Positions 44,308-53,865 of a stretch of DNA of 64,000 bases are shown piece by piece. Each line of letters starts with the position of its first letter. The first letter of the stretch is position 1. Origin of the DNA: Natrinema versiforme (GTDB lineage Archaea; Halobacteriota; Halobacteria; Halobacteriales; Natrialbaceae). The notes below the pieces were generated by a model that saw only the letters and a program-made list of their open reading frames with translations, was not told where the DNA came from and did not search any database. The DNA is taken from contig NZ_CP040330.1 in assembly GCF_005576615.1 (NCBI RefSeq), positions 2,418,001 to 2,482,000 on the forward strand. Direction: 5' to 3'. The position numbers were made by a program, and so were the translations under genes.

Positions 44308-44565
44308 CTACGCGTCCGATTCGCGTTTCGTCAGATCGACGATCAGGTAGTCGTCGAGATCGCTCATGCGGCTTGCCGGAACGACGATCTTTCCGTCGTC
44401 GTTCCTGTCGAACCCGCGAATATCGTCGCTCGCCGGGGTAACGAGTACTCGTCGGAGTTCCCCGGTCTCGACGTTCATCGTGAGATTGTGAACCGTGCCG
44501 AGTTCCGTCCCGTCGGAGCCCATCACCGGCGTGTCGGAGAGGGTAGAGGCGAGGACCGTCGTCAT
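44308..44565 (-). CDS. PRC-barrel domain protein
   Basis: An 85-aa single-domain PRC-barrel: LASTLSDTPVMGSDGTELGTVHNLTMNVETGELRRVLVTP, then DDGKIVVPASRMSDLDDYLIVDL. Haloarchaea carry several such stand-alone barrels, thought to be adaptor or RNA-processing-linked proteins. MTTVLAS at 44565 is the family start; upstream Mets at 44577 and 44583 are possible. Confidence 0.8.
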   Translation of the reverse strand: MTTVLASTLSDTPVMGSDGTELGTVHNLTMNVETGELRRVLVTPASDDIRGFDRNDDGKIVVPASRMSDLDDYLIVDLTKRESDA

Positions 44566-44666
44566 GTGAGTCCCCATTCGCAAAACAGGTCAATAAAGTA
44601 ATCGGAAGCGGCGACGCCGAGTAGCGGATCACGGTGGTATGGTCGCTCTGTCGCTCCCTTGGTCGA

Positions 44667-46010
44667 CTACTCCTCTTCTTCCGGCGTATCGGGAACGTCG
44701 CTATCGATCCGGCGGCTCACGTCGACCTGATAGTTCTCGAGGATGTCTCGACCGAGCAGGACGGGGTAGTCCATGTGGCTGCGGTCCTCGACGCTTGCCG
44801 TGACGGTGTGTTGGTTGCCGCCGACACCGACGACGACGTCGACGACGGGGCGGCTCTTGGACTGCTTGCTGCTCCCCGAGCGGATGCGGGTAATCGACTT
44901 GATCGGGCCGGCACCGATATCCGCGGCGAGGCCGGTGTCGATGCTCGTTCGCGTCGCGCCGGTGTCGGACTTGGCGAGGACGGACTTCGAGCCGCTCGTC
45001 CCGGAGAGAACGACCTCTTCGGTGTAGCCGATGATCGCGGGTTCCGTATCCGCCGTGACCGCGTCCGGCGGCTGGGCCGCCGGCCGAGAGTCGTCGAGGA
45101 CGTTCGCGATTTCCCGGACGCGGTCGTCGTCGACCTCGCCGCCCGCGCGCTCGATCGCCAGTTTCGCGATGTAGGGTGCCGGGCTCATCTGGGTCGCCTC
45201 GTAGAGCCCCTTGAACCCCGCCGTCGGGTTGACCTCGAGGACGAACCAGCCCTCGTCGCCCTCGACGAGGTCGACGCCGGCGTAGTCGAGGTCGATGACC
45301 TCGGCTGCGCGCCGGGCCATCTCGCGGGCTTCCGCGGGGAGGTCGTCGGTCGCGTCCTCGACGGAGCCGCCCAGCGCGACGTTGGTCCGCCAGTCGTTGT
45401 CCGGCGCGTAGCGGTACATCGCGGCGACGACCTCGCCGCCGACGACGTAGACGCGCAGGTCGCGATGGCGGACGTCTTCCTGGTCGACCAGTTCCTGCAG
45501 GAAGGCGTACCGGTTGCCCACCTTGGCGTTGATCGGGTCGTCGGGGCCGACCTTCCACGTCCCGCCGCCGTGGGTGCCGATCGCGGTCTTGTAGACGGCC
45601 TCCTCGCCGTAGCGCTCGCGGGCGGCATTGAGCTTATCGCCGCTGAGAGCGAGCGTCACGTCGGGCGTCCGAACGTCGTTCGACGCGAGCGCGGTCGCCG
45701 TCGAGAGCTTGTGGATCGCCGTCATCACCGCGCTCGGCGTGTTGAGCGTCGGGACGAGCTGCGAGAACGCGTTTACCAGCCCGAGTTCCTCGGCGGGCTG
45801 TTCGGTGTTCGACAGCAGCATTCGGTTCGCGATCACGTCGACGTCCGGCTCGAGGACGGGGCTGCCGTCGCGGACGCTGATCGACGTGTTCTCGGTGCGA
45901 AGCCACTCGCTGTCGTGGCCGAGATCTTCCACCGCGTTGAGAATCGCTTTCGTTTCCTTGCTCGTATGAAGACTCAATACCCCGACCGTCACGGGATCGG
46001 CAACAGCCAT
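44667..46010 (-). CDS. RimK-like ATP-grasp ligase fused to a retropepsin-like (RimB-type) domain
   Basis: This is a 447-aa fusion. Residues ~1-300 are an ATP-grasp ligase of the RimK family: AVYKTAIGTHGGGTWKV (ATP loop), DLRVYVVGGEVVAAMYRYA and the metal-binding GWFVLEVNPTAGFKGL. Residues ~325-447 are an aspartic-protease-like domain with the D-T/S-G motif in VLAKSDTGATRTSIDTG and DYPVLLGRDILENYQVDVSRR. In bacteria separate RimK and RimB proteins add and trim glutamate tails; here both are one polypeptide. The target is unknown. Confidence 0.85.
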   Translation of the reverse strand: MAVADPVTVGVLSLHTSKETKAILNAVEDLGHDSEWLRTENTSISVRDGSPVLEPDVDVIANRMLLSNTEQPAEELGLVNAFSQLVPTLNTPSAVMTAIHKLSTATALASNDVRTPDVTLALSGDKLNAARERYGEEAVYKTAIGTHGGGTWKVGPDDPINAKVGNRYAFLQELVDQEDVRHRDLRVYVVGGEVVAAMYRYAPDNDWRTNVALGGSVEDATDDLPAEAREMARRAAEVIDLDYAGVDLVEGDEGWFVLEVNPTAGFKGLYEATQMSPAPYIAKLAIERAGGEVDDDRVREIANVLDDSRPAAQPPDAVTADTEPAIIGYTEEVVLSGTSGSKSVLAKSDTGATRTSIDTGLAADIGAGPIKSITRIRSGSSKQSKSRPVVDVVVGVGGNQHTVTASVEDRSHMDYPVLLGRDILENYQVDVSRRIDSDVPDTPEEEE

Positions 46011-46099
46011 ACGAACTAGACGCCGACCCGCCGGATAAGTATTGGCAGGTCATTCAGTCAGGTCGAATCGCCGGGCTGCCGACGAGGGGTGAGACGGCG

Positions 46100-47569
46100 T
46101 CACCCGATGACCGATCGCACCTGTCCGGGATCGACCAGCCCGCTCATCACCGCGAGCACCCCCCACGTGATCGCCCCGACGGCGATCGCGCCGAACAGCA
46201 TGACCAGATTCGAGACCAGCGGCGTCACGAGCAACACCGCAACTCCCATGATGCCCGTGATCCCGCAGATGAGGCCGGTTGTGCGGGCGATCCGAGTAAC
46301 GTTCAGCCCGAGCTCGGTGTGGACGATGTAGAGGTTCACCGCGACGTACACCGTGTGGGTCGCGACCGTCGCGAGCGCGGCGCCGACGACCCCGATCGTC
46401 GGAATCAGCAGGATGTTCAGCCCGAAGTTGGCGACGGCCGTCCCGCCTTTCGCGATGGCGCGCGATCGGGCGCGACCGAGGTAATCGAGACTGTCGCTGG
46501 TCAGGTTCGTGATCGCCTGCAACACGACGAACCCGGCCAGCACCTGCAGGACGGGGACCGCGCCCGCGTAGTCGTTCCCGATCACCATCGTCAGGAACGG
46601 TTCCGCGACGATCGCGAGGCCGACCGCGGCCGGAATGTAGAGCAACAGGATGTTCGTCAGCGAGGTCTCGTAAATCCGTCTGGCCTCCTCGAGTTGGCCG
46701 GCGGCTTTCTGCTCGCCGAAGTTCGGCGAGATGGTAAAGCCGAGCGACTCCGCCGGCGCGAGGACGAAGTCCGTGATCTGCTTTGCGAGGGTATAGAACG
46801 CGACCGCGGCGGGATTGAGGAAGACGCCGACCAGCACGATGTCGATCTGCTTATCGATGACGTTCGCGCTCCGGGTCGCCGTCAGCGGGATGCTGTACTC
46901 GATCAGTCGGCGCGCGAGGCCGTCCTCGTACTCCTCGGCCGTGTCGTACCGAGTGTAGAAGCCGTAGTAGAGGATCGTCAGTCCGACGGCGGCCGCGATG
47001 GCGTAGCCGACGATGTATCCGAAGAGGGCACCGAGCGCCCCGAGTCCCATGAGGACGAACGCGACGGCGAAGAGGAACCGACCGGCACCGCTGACCGCCT
47101 GTACGATCGCGCTGTAGCCGAGGTGGTTGAAGCCTTGGAGCGCGACCTGCGAGAAGGTGCTTCCCGAGAAGACGACGAGGTAGAGCACGCCCGCGGCGAG
47201 AAACGGGGCCGCGCCCGGATCGCCGAGCGCGATCGCAATCTGCTCGTGAAAGAGCAAGAGGACGTAGCCGACGACCGTGAGCAGGACGATCTTGGCCGTG
47301 ATCACCGTCTTGATCAGATGGGGTATCTGCCCGGGATCCGACTCGCGGTACTCCGAAATGTACCGCGCGACGGACTTGCTGAGCCCGAGATCCGCGAACA
47401 GTTGGACGATGGTCAACACCCCGATCGCCCAGTACAGCGCGCCGTACCCGTCCGGCTCGAGCAGGTACCGCGACAGGACGAACATTAGCAGCGCGCTCGA
47501 TGCCATGTAGATCGCGCGCGCGACGAGCGTTGCCTTGAAGCCGCTGACGATGTGGTCTTCCCTGTTCAT
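46100..47569 (-). CDS. Polysaccharide/lipid-linked oligosaccharide flippase (MATE/Wzx-like)
   Basis: This 489-aa integral membrane protein has about 12-14 helices and the MOP-superfamily layout (KATLVARAIYMASSALLMFVLSRYLLEPDGYGALYWAIGVLTIVQLFADLGLSKSVARYISEY is a typical first module). A C-terminal half-repeat (LQVLAGFVVLQAITNLTSDSLDYLGR) is present. It probably moves a lipid-linked sugar across the membrane for S-layer glycosylation or polysaccharide, though no glycosyltransferases are adjacent. The start MNREDHIV (47569) is preferred over one eight codons upstream. Confidence 0.85.
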   Translation of the reverse strand: MNREDHIVSGFKATLVARAIYMASSALLMFVLSRYLLEPDGYGALYWAIGVLTIVQLFADLGLSKSVARYISEYRESDPGQIPHLIKTVITAKIVLLTVVGYVLLLFHEQIAIALGDPGAAPFLAAGVLYLVVFSGSTFSQVALQGFNHLGYSAIVQAVSGAGRFLFAVAFVLMGLGALGALFGYIVGYAIAAAVGLTILYYGFYTRYDTAEEYEDGLARRLIEYSIPLTATRSANVIDKQIDIVLVGVFLNPAAVAFYTLAKQITDFVLAPAESLGFTISPNFGEQKAAGQLEEARRIYETSLTNILLLYIPAAVGLAIVAEPFLTMVIGNDYAGAVPVLQVLAGFVVLQAITNLTSDSLDYLGRARSRAIAKGGTAVANFGLNILLIPTIGVVGAALATVATHTVYVAVNLYIVHTELGLNVTRIARTTGLICGITGIMGVAVLLVTPLVSNLVMLFGAIAVGAITWGVLAVMSGLVDPGQVRSVIG

Positions 47570-48014
47570 AGTAGATGGGGGCCGACGGGACACTCGCGGC
47601 GGCCCGACGCGAAGCGGATAGCGACCAACGTACTCGAGGCCACGAGGGATCGGTCAATTGTAATGCGGGGGCAACAGCCCGAAACCGGCGGCAACAGCAG
47701 CGATCGCGCGAAAATTGCCAGCGGCCCCAGCGAGGACAACAGTTCGGCGGTTCGACGGGAACGGGCTCGAACGTGACTGTAACGGGGACTCAAACGGCCG
47801 AAATTCGGCCGTACAGGTAACCGAGGATGTCTCTCCCGCTCGAGTGACTACTTAGAACAAACGAGATAGTGGTGGAGCGAATACTCGTTTCGAGCCGACT
47901 ATTCGGAATCAATACCGACGCGGGGAGAACGGAGAGTCACTGCGGTATCGAAACGGGAGCGACCGCCTCGAGTGTGGAGTGTGGAGACGGCGGCTCGGAA
48001 CGCGGATCGACTTG
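47570..48014. other. 445-bp intergenic region with one palindrome
   Basis: No supported gene; frames are Arg/Gly/Gln-rich. CGGCCGAA-A-TTCGGCCG at 47795-47811 is a perfect 17-bp palindrome that may serve as a termination or regulator site. Confidence 0.4.
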
Positions 48015-48767
48015 TTACAGGTACGAGGCGTCCCACCGGGTCGCTTTCCGCCGATTGCCACAGCTGTTGCATTCGATCCGCCCCATCGCGTCCATCGCGT
48101 TGTCGATCGAGTCGCAGTTGCCACAGAACCACGCGTACCGATCGTGCCGGTCGGCGCTCTTGTAGGCCGTGTAAAACGGCGACCGCGTGCCGCGGGCGGC
48201 CTCGCCGTAGCTCACGTAGACCGTCTCGCCGTCGACCACGGTCTCGTCGATCGCACCCCACTCGCCGTCGTCCTCGAGGTCGGATTCGACGTAGACGTTC
48301 TCGGTGAACGTCTCCGAGCCGATCTCGACCTCGCGCTGGCCGGCCTGTTCGAAGCCGTGGGCCCGGTAGAACTCGTTGCCGCCCTCGTTGTCCGCGAGGA
48401 CGAAACACTGGATGCCGTCGGCCCCCTCCTTGAGTAACCCTTCACGGGTGCGGACGAGCAGTCGCACGCCCGTCGCGTCGCCGCGGTGGTCTGGGTGGAT
48501 GTGCAACCAGAGGAGGTGTCCGGTCTTCGACTGCTGGCCGACCAGCTCGCTCTGGGAGAAGCCGGCGATCTCCCCGTCGCGTTCGACGACCAAGAAGAGC
48601 GCGCGGTCGTCTTCGAGTTCCTCGGTAAGCGAGTCGCCGTACCACTGCTCGATCGCGGCGTCGATGGTCTCCTCCTCGAGGAAGGTCGTATACGTGGAGT
48701 TGAGCGAGTCGCGGGCGATCGAGCGAATCGCTTCGGCGTCCGAACTGGTAGCCTCACGGATCTCCAT
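48015..48767 (-). CDS. GNAT acetyltransferase with C-terminal zinc ribbon
   Basis: This is a 250-aa protein. Residues 1-155 are a GNAT domain (EIREATSSDAEAIRSIARDSL, IAGFSQSELVGQQSKTGHLLWLHIHPDHRGDATGVRLLVR, VLADNEGGNEFYRAHGFEQAG); the acetyl-CoA loop reads HRGDATG instead of the usual R-G-x-G-x-G/A. Residues ~205-245 form a zinc ribbon with CGNC and CNSCG and a basic tail, which could target the enzyme to nucleic acid or ribosomes (inference). Monocistronic. Confidence 0.82.
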   Translation of the reverse strand: MEIREATSSDAEAIRSIARDSLNSTYTTFLEEETIDAAIEQWYGDSLTEELEDDRALFLVVERDGEIAGFSQSELVGQQSKTGHLLWLHIHPDHRGDATGVRLLVRTREGLLKEGADGIQCFVLADNEGGNEFYRAHGFEQAGQREVEIGSETFTENVYVESDLEDDGEWGAIDETVVDGETVYVSYGEAARGTRSPFYTAYKSADRHDRYAWFCGNCDSIDNAMDAMGRIECNSCGNRRKATRWDASYL

Positions 48768-48950
48768 GCGATATCGTACCACAGCCAGATACAAAACGTA
48801 TGCCCACGATCCCAAATGCTGATCGGCGGTGTTCGAGGGAAACCGATTTTCTCCGGAAAAAGCGGCACGGAACGCCTCGAGAGCGCAAAACACGGAACCG
48901 CTCGGAGCTGAAGGGAGAAGATTCACGGTGATGCCCCCGGAGAACCTGAT

Positions 48951-50045
48951 ATGAGCGACGACGCGGCGGCGACCGAACCGCCCGATCAGCCCGGCTCCGA
49001 CGCGACGGCCGAACCGTTCACGTACAACGGCGGCCGGGTCGATCCCGGCGAGTCGGCGAACATCCGCTACGGCATCAGCGAGACGTACCTCGGGGACCCC
49101 GTCAGGATTCCCGTCACGGTGATCAACGGCGAGTTGCCGGGACCGACGGTCTTCCTCTCGGCGGCGGCCCACGGCGACGAACTCAACGGAATCGAGGTCG
49201 TCCGCGAGGTCGCCCACGACTGGGACCACTCCGTGCTCCACGGGACGCTGGTCTGTCTGCCCGTGATGAACGTCCCCGGCTTCCTCGCCCAAGAGCGATA
49301 TTTGCCGATCTACGATCGGGACCTGAACCGGTCGTTCCCCGGCCGCGAGGGGTCGACCAGCGCCAGACGGATGGCCCACCGAATCTTCACGAACTTCATC
49401 GAGCCCTGCGACCTCGGGGTCGATTTCCACACGTCGACGCGCGGGCGAACGAACATGCTCCACGTCCGGGCCAACATGGAACGATCGGACGTGGGCCGAC
49501 TCGCCAAGGCGTTCAGTTCCAACGTCATCATCGCGGGGGAGGGCCCATCGGGCACGCTCCGACGCGAGGCGACCGAAGCCGGAATCCCCGCGATCACCGT
49601 CGAGATGGGCGAGGCCCACCGGTTCCAGCGGCGGCTGATCGACCGCGCGCTCACCGGCGTCGCGAGCGTGCTGGCCGAGTTCGGCCTGCACCGGGAGTCG
49701 TCGGTTCACTGGCCCGGCTGGCGGACCGTCATCGACGACGACAACGAGAAGACGTGGCTCCGCGCCGACGCCGGCGGCATCGTCGACATGAAATGCGGCC
49801 GCGGCACGCTCGTCAAGGAGGGCGAAGTGATCTGTACCATTACGAACCCCTTCAAGGAAGAGGAAGACATCGTCACCGTCGAGGCCCCCTTTACCGGGCT
49901 CATCGTCGGCATCCTCGAGAATCCGGTCGTCTATCCGGGGAACCCGCTCTGTCACCTCGTCGGCCTCTCGCCGGACACGCTCACGGCCTTGGAGCGCGAG
50001 CGGACGACGGAGCGTTCGCGGTCCGAACTCCGACAGAACGACTGA
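48951..50045 (+). CDS. Succinylglutamate desuccinylase/aspartoacylase-type deacylase
   Basis: This is a 364-aa zinc carboxypeptidase-like enzyme. The first two zinc ligands are in AAAHGDELNGIEVVRE and the third His in CDLGVDFHTSTRG, with DRDLNRSFPG and ITVEMGE (general-base Glu) completing the site. The last ~100 residues add a biotinyl/lipoyl-like beta domain (GIVDMKCGRGTLVKEGEVICTITNPF). Such AstE-like proteins often accompany RimK-type ligases in haloarchaea; here the RimK fusion lies 3 kb away. Probably cleaves an N-acyl or glutamyl linkage. Confidence 0.85.
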   Translation: MSDDAAATEPPDQPGSDATAEPFTYNGGRVDPGESANIRYGISETYLGDPVRIPVTVINGELPGPTVFLSAAAHGDELNGIEVVREVAHDWDHSVLHGTLVCLPVMNVPGFLAQERYLPIYDRDLNRSFPGREGSTSARRMAHRIFTNFIEPCDLGVDFHTSTRGRTNMLHVRANMERSDVGRLAKAFSSNVIIAGEGPSGTLRREATEAGIPAITVEMGEAHRFQRRLIDRALTGVASVLAEFGLHRESSVHWPGWRTVIDDDNEKTWLRADAGGIVDMKCGRGTLVKEGEVICTITNPFKEEEDIVTVEAPFTGLIVGILENPVVYPGNPLCHLVGLSPDTLTALERERTTERSRSELRQND

Positions 50046-50207
50046 CCGAGCCGGGCGTCGAACGGTCGGGTACCGGGTCCCGAACTGATTCGGGAATCCG
50101 TGGCAAAAGACCGTTTCGTTCTGAAAATAATTGTATGCACGGAAGTTGGGGCAGGAGAGATAAAAGTAACTTCTATACCCCCACGGTCAAACGGTCCACA
50201 TGAGCGC

Positions 50208-50636
50208 ATGAGTCAGTCTTACAATCGCGGTCTCATCGAGGACTTCGGTCGCTGGAAGGAGTTCTCGGCCGGCATGTGGGCGTGGATCTTCCACAAGTTC
50301 ACCGGATGGGTCTTGATCGGCTACCTGTTCACCCATATCGCCGTGCTGAGCACGTCTATCGGTGCTGCGAGTGAGAGTCAACAAGTCATCGAAGCACAGA
50401 ACGATATTTACACCACGACGCTGCAGGGACTCGAGGGGCTGTTCCTCATCCGACTGCTCGAGGTGGGCCTGCTCGCGGTGGCCGTCTTCCACATCCTGAA
50501 CGGCCTCCGCCTGCTGATGGTCGATCTCGGCGTCGGACTTGAGGCACAGGACAAGAGTTTCTACGCCTCGCTGGTGCTGACGGGTGCGATCACCGTCGCC
50601 AGCGTCCCGACCTTCCTGACGGGGGTGGGGATCTGA
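50208..50636 (+). CDS. sdhC: Succinate dehydrogenase cytochrome b subunit
   Basis: This 142-aa membrane anchor subunit has about three helices; heme-ligand histidines are candidates in [17 protein letters not shown] and [13 protein letters not shown]. It is the first gene of sdhCDBA. The start MSQSYNRG (50208) is preferred over a frame reaching back to 50100, because the TTCTATAC box at 50171-50178 lies inside that longer frame. sdhD follows with an overlapping TGATG. Confidence 0.92.
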   Translation: MSQSYNRGLIEDFGRWKEFSAGMWAWIFHKFTGWVLIGYLFTHIAVLSTSIGAASESQQVIEAQNDIYTTTLQGLEGLFLIRLLEVGLLAVAVFHILNGLRLLMVDLGVGLEAQDKSFYASLVLTGAITVASVPTFLTGVGI

Positions 50637-51001
50637 TGGCGGAACGATACTCCTCCTTCACCCCCGGCGGAACCGGCTGGTTCCTCCAACGAGTCACGGC
50701 GGCGTTTCTCGTCGTGGTTCTCGCCTTCCACTTCTTCCTCTTACACTTCGTCAACCACGCGTACGAGGTAACCTTCATGGGCACTCAGGCCCGAATGGAG
50801 AACATCGGGTACTTCCTGACGATGGTCCTGTTCCTGATTACTGCCACGTTCCACGGCGTCAACGGCGTCTACAACGCGCTGGTCAATCAGGGCCTCGAAG
50901 GAACCCAAAAGAAGGTCGTGCTGGCAGTGCTGGTCATCGCGAGTCTCGCCCTCGTCGCACAGGGCACCTACGTCGCACTCACGATGCGAGGGATGATCTG
51001 A
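50636..51001 (+). CDS. sdhD: Succinate dehydrogenase membrane anchor subunit
   Basis: This is a 121-aa protein with three transmembrane helices (VTAAFLVVVLAFHFFLLHFV, GYFLTMVLFLITATFHGVNGVYNAL, VVLAVLVIASLALVAQGTYVAL). The conserved FHFFLLHFVNH and TFHGVNG supply histidines for heme or quinone. It anchors the SdhAB catalytic dimer together with SdhC. Its ATG overlaps the sdhC stop, and sdhB starts 2 nt after its own stop. Confidence 0.9.
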   Translation: MAERYSSFTPGGTGWFLQRVTAAFLVVVLAFHFFLLHFVNHAYEVTFMGTQARMENIGYFLTMVLFLITATFHGVNGVYNALVNQGLEGTQKKVVLAVLVIASLALVAQGTYVALTMRGMI

Positions 51002-51002
51002 T

Positions 51003-51875
51003 ATGAGTACGCAACAAGCCGAACCCGAAACGCAGGAAGCACCGGAAGACCCGGAGATGAAAGGCGCGGAGTCGCCGGCCGCCGAAGAGCGGAAAGGCGG
51101 CGGCATGGTCGACGAACACGCCGAAAAGAAGGCCGAACTCGAGGGCGAGACGGTCCACCTCAAGGTGTTCCGCTACGACCCCGAAGTCGAGGGCAAGCAG
51201 GAACCCCGCTTCGACGACTTCCACGTCCCCTTCGAGAAGGGGATGACGGTCCTCGACTCGGTCATGTACGCCCGCGACGAGTACGACTCGTCGCTGACGT
51301 TCCGCCACTCCTGTCGACAGGCTGTCTGTGGCTCCGACGCCTTCTTCGTCAACGGCAAGCAGCGACTGGGCTGTAAGACCCAGATCTCGGAACTCGAGCA
51401 GCCCGTTCGCATCGAGCCCCTGCCCCATCAGGAGGTCGTCAAGGATCTGGTCGTCGACATGGACCACTTCTACGACCAGATGCATACGGTCGAGCCGTAC
51501 TTCCAGGACGAGGACACGCCCCCGGTCGACGACCTCGAGGAACAGCGCCAGAGTCCGGAAAACCGCGAGAAGATCAAGATGTCCTCGCGGTGTATCTGGT
51601 GTGGCGCGTGTATGTCCTCGTGTAACATCGCGGCCGGCGACAACGAGTACCTGGGTCCGGCGGCGATCAACAAGGCCTACAAGTTCGCCATGGACGACCG
51701 CGAGGGCGAGGAGATCAAGGAGCACCGACTCCGCATTCTCGAGCAGGAACACGGCGTCTGGCGGTGCCAGACCCAGTTCTCCTGTACCGAGGTGTGTCCG
51801 AAGGACATTCCGCTCACCGAGCACATTCAGGAGCTCAAGCGGGAAGCAGTCAAGAAGAACCTGAAGTTCTGGTAA
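51003..51875 (+). CDS. sdhB: Succinate dehydrogenase iron-sulfur subunit
   Basis: This 290-aa subunit carries three Fe-S clusters linking FAD to quinone. The [2Fe-2S] ligands are in FRHSCRQAVCGSDAFFVNG and LGC. The second domain has CIWCGACMSSCNIA and CQTQFSCTEVCPKDIP for the [4Fe-4S] and [3Fe-4S] clusters. The haloarchaeal N-terminal extension (about 45 acidic residues, many Glu/Pro) precedes the ferredoxin domain. Sits between sdhD and sdhA in the operon. Confidence 0.95.
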   Translation: MSTQQAEPETQEAPEDPEMKGAESPAAEERKGGGMVDEHAEKKAELEGETVHLKVFRYDPEVEGKQEPRFDDFHVPFEKGMTVLDSVMYARDEYDSSLTFRHSCRQAVCGSDAFFVNGKQRLGCKTQISELEQPVRIEPLPHQEVVKDLVVDMDHFYDQMHTVEPYFQDEDTPPVDDLEEQRQSPENREKIKMSSRCIWCGACMSSCNIAAGDNEYLGPAAINKAYKFAMDDREGEEIKEHRLRILEQEHGVWRCQTQFSCTEVCPKDIPLTEHIQELKREAVKKNLKFW

Positions 51876-51877
51876 TC

Positions 51878-53716
51878 ATGTACGAACACGACGTTATCGT
51901 GGTCGGCGCCGGCGGCGCCGGCCTCCGGGCCGCGATCGCAGCGCACGAAGCGGGAGCCGACGTGGCGATGGTCTCGAAACTCCACCCCGTCCGCAGCCAC
52001 ACCGGCGCGGCGGAAGGCGGCATCAACGCCGCCCTGCAGGAGGGCGACGACTGGGAACTCCACGCCTACGACACGATGAAGGGCTCGGACTACCTCGGCG
52101 ACGCCCCGGCGGTCGAGACCCTCGCACAGGACGCCCCCGAGGAGACCATCAATCTCGAGCACTGGGGGATGCCGTTCTCCCGCGAGGAGGACGGTCGGGT
52201 CTCCCAGCGTCCGTTCGGCGGACTCTCGTACCCGCGGACCACCTACGCCGGAGCCGAGACGGGCCACCACCTGCTGCACACGATGTACGAGCAGGTCGTC
52301 AAACGAGGCATTCAGGTCTACGACGAGTGGTACGTGATGGACCTCGCGACCACCGACGAGTCGGACCCGAACGACCGCGAGTGCCACGGCGTCGTCGCAT
52401 ACGACGTCCAGTCCGGCAACATCGAGGGATTCAAGGCCAATCAGGGCGTCGTTCTCGCGACCGGTGGCCCCGGGCAGGCCTTCGATCACACCACCAATGC
52501 CGTCTCCTGTACCGGCGACGGCCACGCGATGGCCTACCGTGCGGGCGCGCCGATTGAGGACATGGAATTCATTCAGTTCCACCCGACGTCGCTACCCTCG
52601 ACCGGCGTCCTCATTTCCGAGGGCGTCCGGGGCGAAGGCGGCATCCTCTACAACAACGAGGGCGAGCGGTTCATGTTCGAGCACGGCTACGCGAACAACT
52701 CCGGCGAACTCGCCTCGCGGGACGTCGTCGCCCGCGCCGAACTCACCGAGGTCAACGAAGGGCGAGGCGTCGAAGACGAGTACGTTCACCTCGACATGCG
52801 CCACCTCGGCGAAGAGCGCATCATGGACCGCCTCGAGAACATCCTCCACCTCGCGGAGGACTTCGAGGGCGTCGACGGCCTCGTCGAGCCGATGCCGGTC
52901 AAGCCCGGCCAACACTACGCGATGGGCGGCATCGAGGTCGACGAGAACGGCCAGACCTGCGTCAACGGCCTCTATGCCGCCGGCGAGTGCGCCTGCGTCT
53001 CCGTCCACGGCGGCAACCGCCTCGGCGGGAACGCCCTGCCGGAACTGATCGTCTTCGGCAAGCGCGCCGGCCGCCACGCCGCCGGCGACGACCTCGGCGA
53101 ACCCGAGATCCGGACCGGCTACGGCGACGACGTCGAGGACGAGACCGAGACCGAACTGCCGGTTCAGCCCGGCGAAGCGGGACTCGACACGACCGGCGGC
53201 GTCGCCGCTGACGGTGGCGTCACCGCCGACGCCGAGGGGATCCTCGAGCGAACGGTCGAAACCGCCCGCGACCGCGTCGACACCCTGATGGACAAGGAAG
53301 ACGGCGTCCAGCACGCCGAGATCCGCGCCAAGCTCCAGAAGGCCATGACCGACTACGTCAACGTCTTCCGCACTGAGGAGGGCGTCAAGAAGGCACTCGA
53401 GATCATCCGTGAGTGCCGACAGGAGTACCAGGACGTCTACGTCGACGACCCCTCGAAGACGTTCAACACGGATCTCCAGCAGACGATCGAGACGCGGAAC
53501 CTGATCGACGTGGCCGAGACGATCGCGCTCGGCGCGCTCGTGCGCAACGAGTTCCGCGGCGCTCACTGGCGACAGGAGAACCAGATCCGCGACGACGAGA
53601 ACTGGCTCAAACACACGCTCATCTCGTGGGACGACGGCGAACCCTCGATCTTCTACCGGCCGGTCATCCTCGAGGGGCAGAACAAGACCTACGAGCCGAA
53701 AGAACGCAGCTACTGA
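51878..53716 (+). CDS. sdhA: Succinate dehydrogenase flavoprotein subunit
   Basis: This 612-aa catalytic subunit oxidises succinate to fumarate. The FAD-binding Rossmann motif is DVIVVGAGGAGLRAAIAAHE, the covalent-FAD His is in VRSHTGAAEGGINAAL, and the substrate-binding segments are FHPTSLPSTGVLISEGVRGEGG and AAGECACVSVHGGNRLGGNAL. A Gly/Ala/Thr-rich insertion (about 430-460, TTGGVAADGGVTADAEG) precedes the C-terminal helical domain and is probably disordered. Last gene of the sdhCDBA operon. Confidence 0.96.
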   Translation: MYEHDVIVVGAGGAGLRAAIAAHEAGADVAMVSKLHPVRSHTGAAEGGINAALQEGDDWELHAYDTMKGSDYLGDAPAVETLAQDAPEETINLEHWGMPFSREEDGRVSQRPFGGLSYPRTTYAGAETGHHLLHTMYEQVVKRGIQVYDEWYVMDLATTDESDPNDRECHGVVAYDVQSGNIEGFKANQGVVLATGGPGQAFDHTTNAVSCTGDGHAMAYRAGAPIEDMEFIQFHPTSLPSTGVLISEGVRGEGGILYNNEGERFMFEHGYANNSGELASRDVVARAELTEVNEGRGVEDEYVHLDMRHLGEERIMDRLENILHLAEDFEGVDGLVEPMPVKPGQHYAMGGIEVDENGQTCVNGLYAAGECACVSVHGGNRLGGNALPELIVFGKRAGRHAAGDDLGEPEIRTGYGDDVEDETETELPVQPGEAGLDTTGGVAADGGVTADAEGILERTVETARDRVDTLMDKEDGVQHAEIRAKLQKAMTDYVNVFRTEEGVKKALEIIRECRQEYQDVYVDDPSKTFNTDLQQTIETRNLIDVAETIALGALVRNEFRGAHWRQENQIRDDENWLKHTLISWDDGEPSIFYRPVILEGQNKTYEPKERSY

Positions 53717-53865
53717 GCGCACTCCGCAGTCACAGCGGATTTTTCATCGAGCGGATCGTCCGACGGACAATTCGACCGTTTTAGTCACACGAAATTCCCC
53801 AGCAGAGACGTGTGCTCTCGTCGATACTCGAGTCGTCCTGAACCCCACACTGAGCCTCGTTTCCG

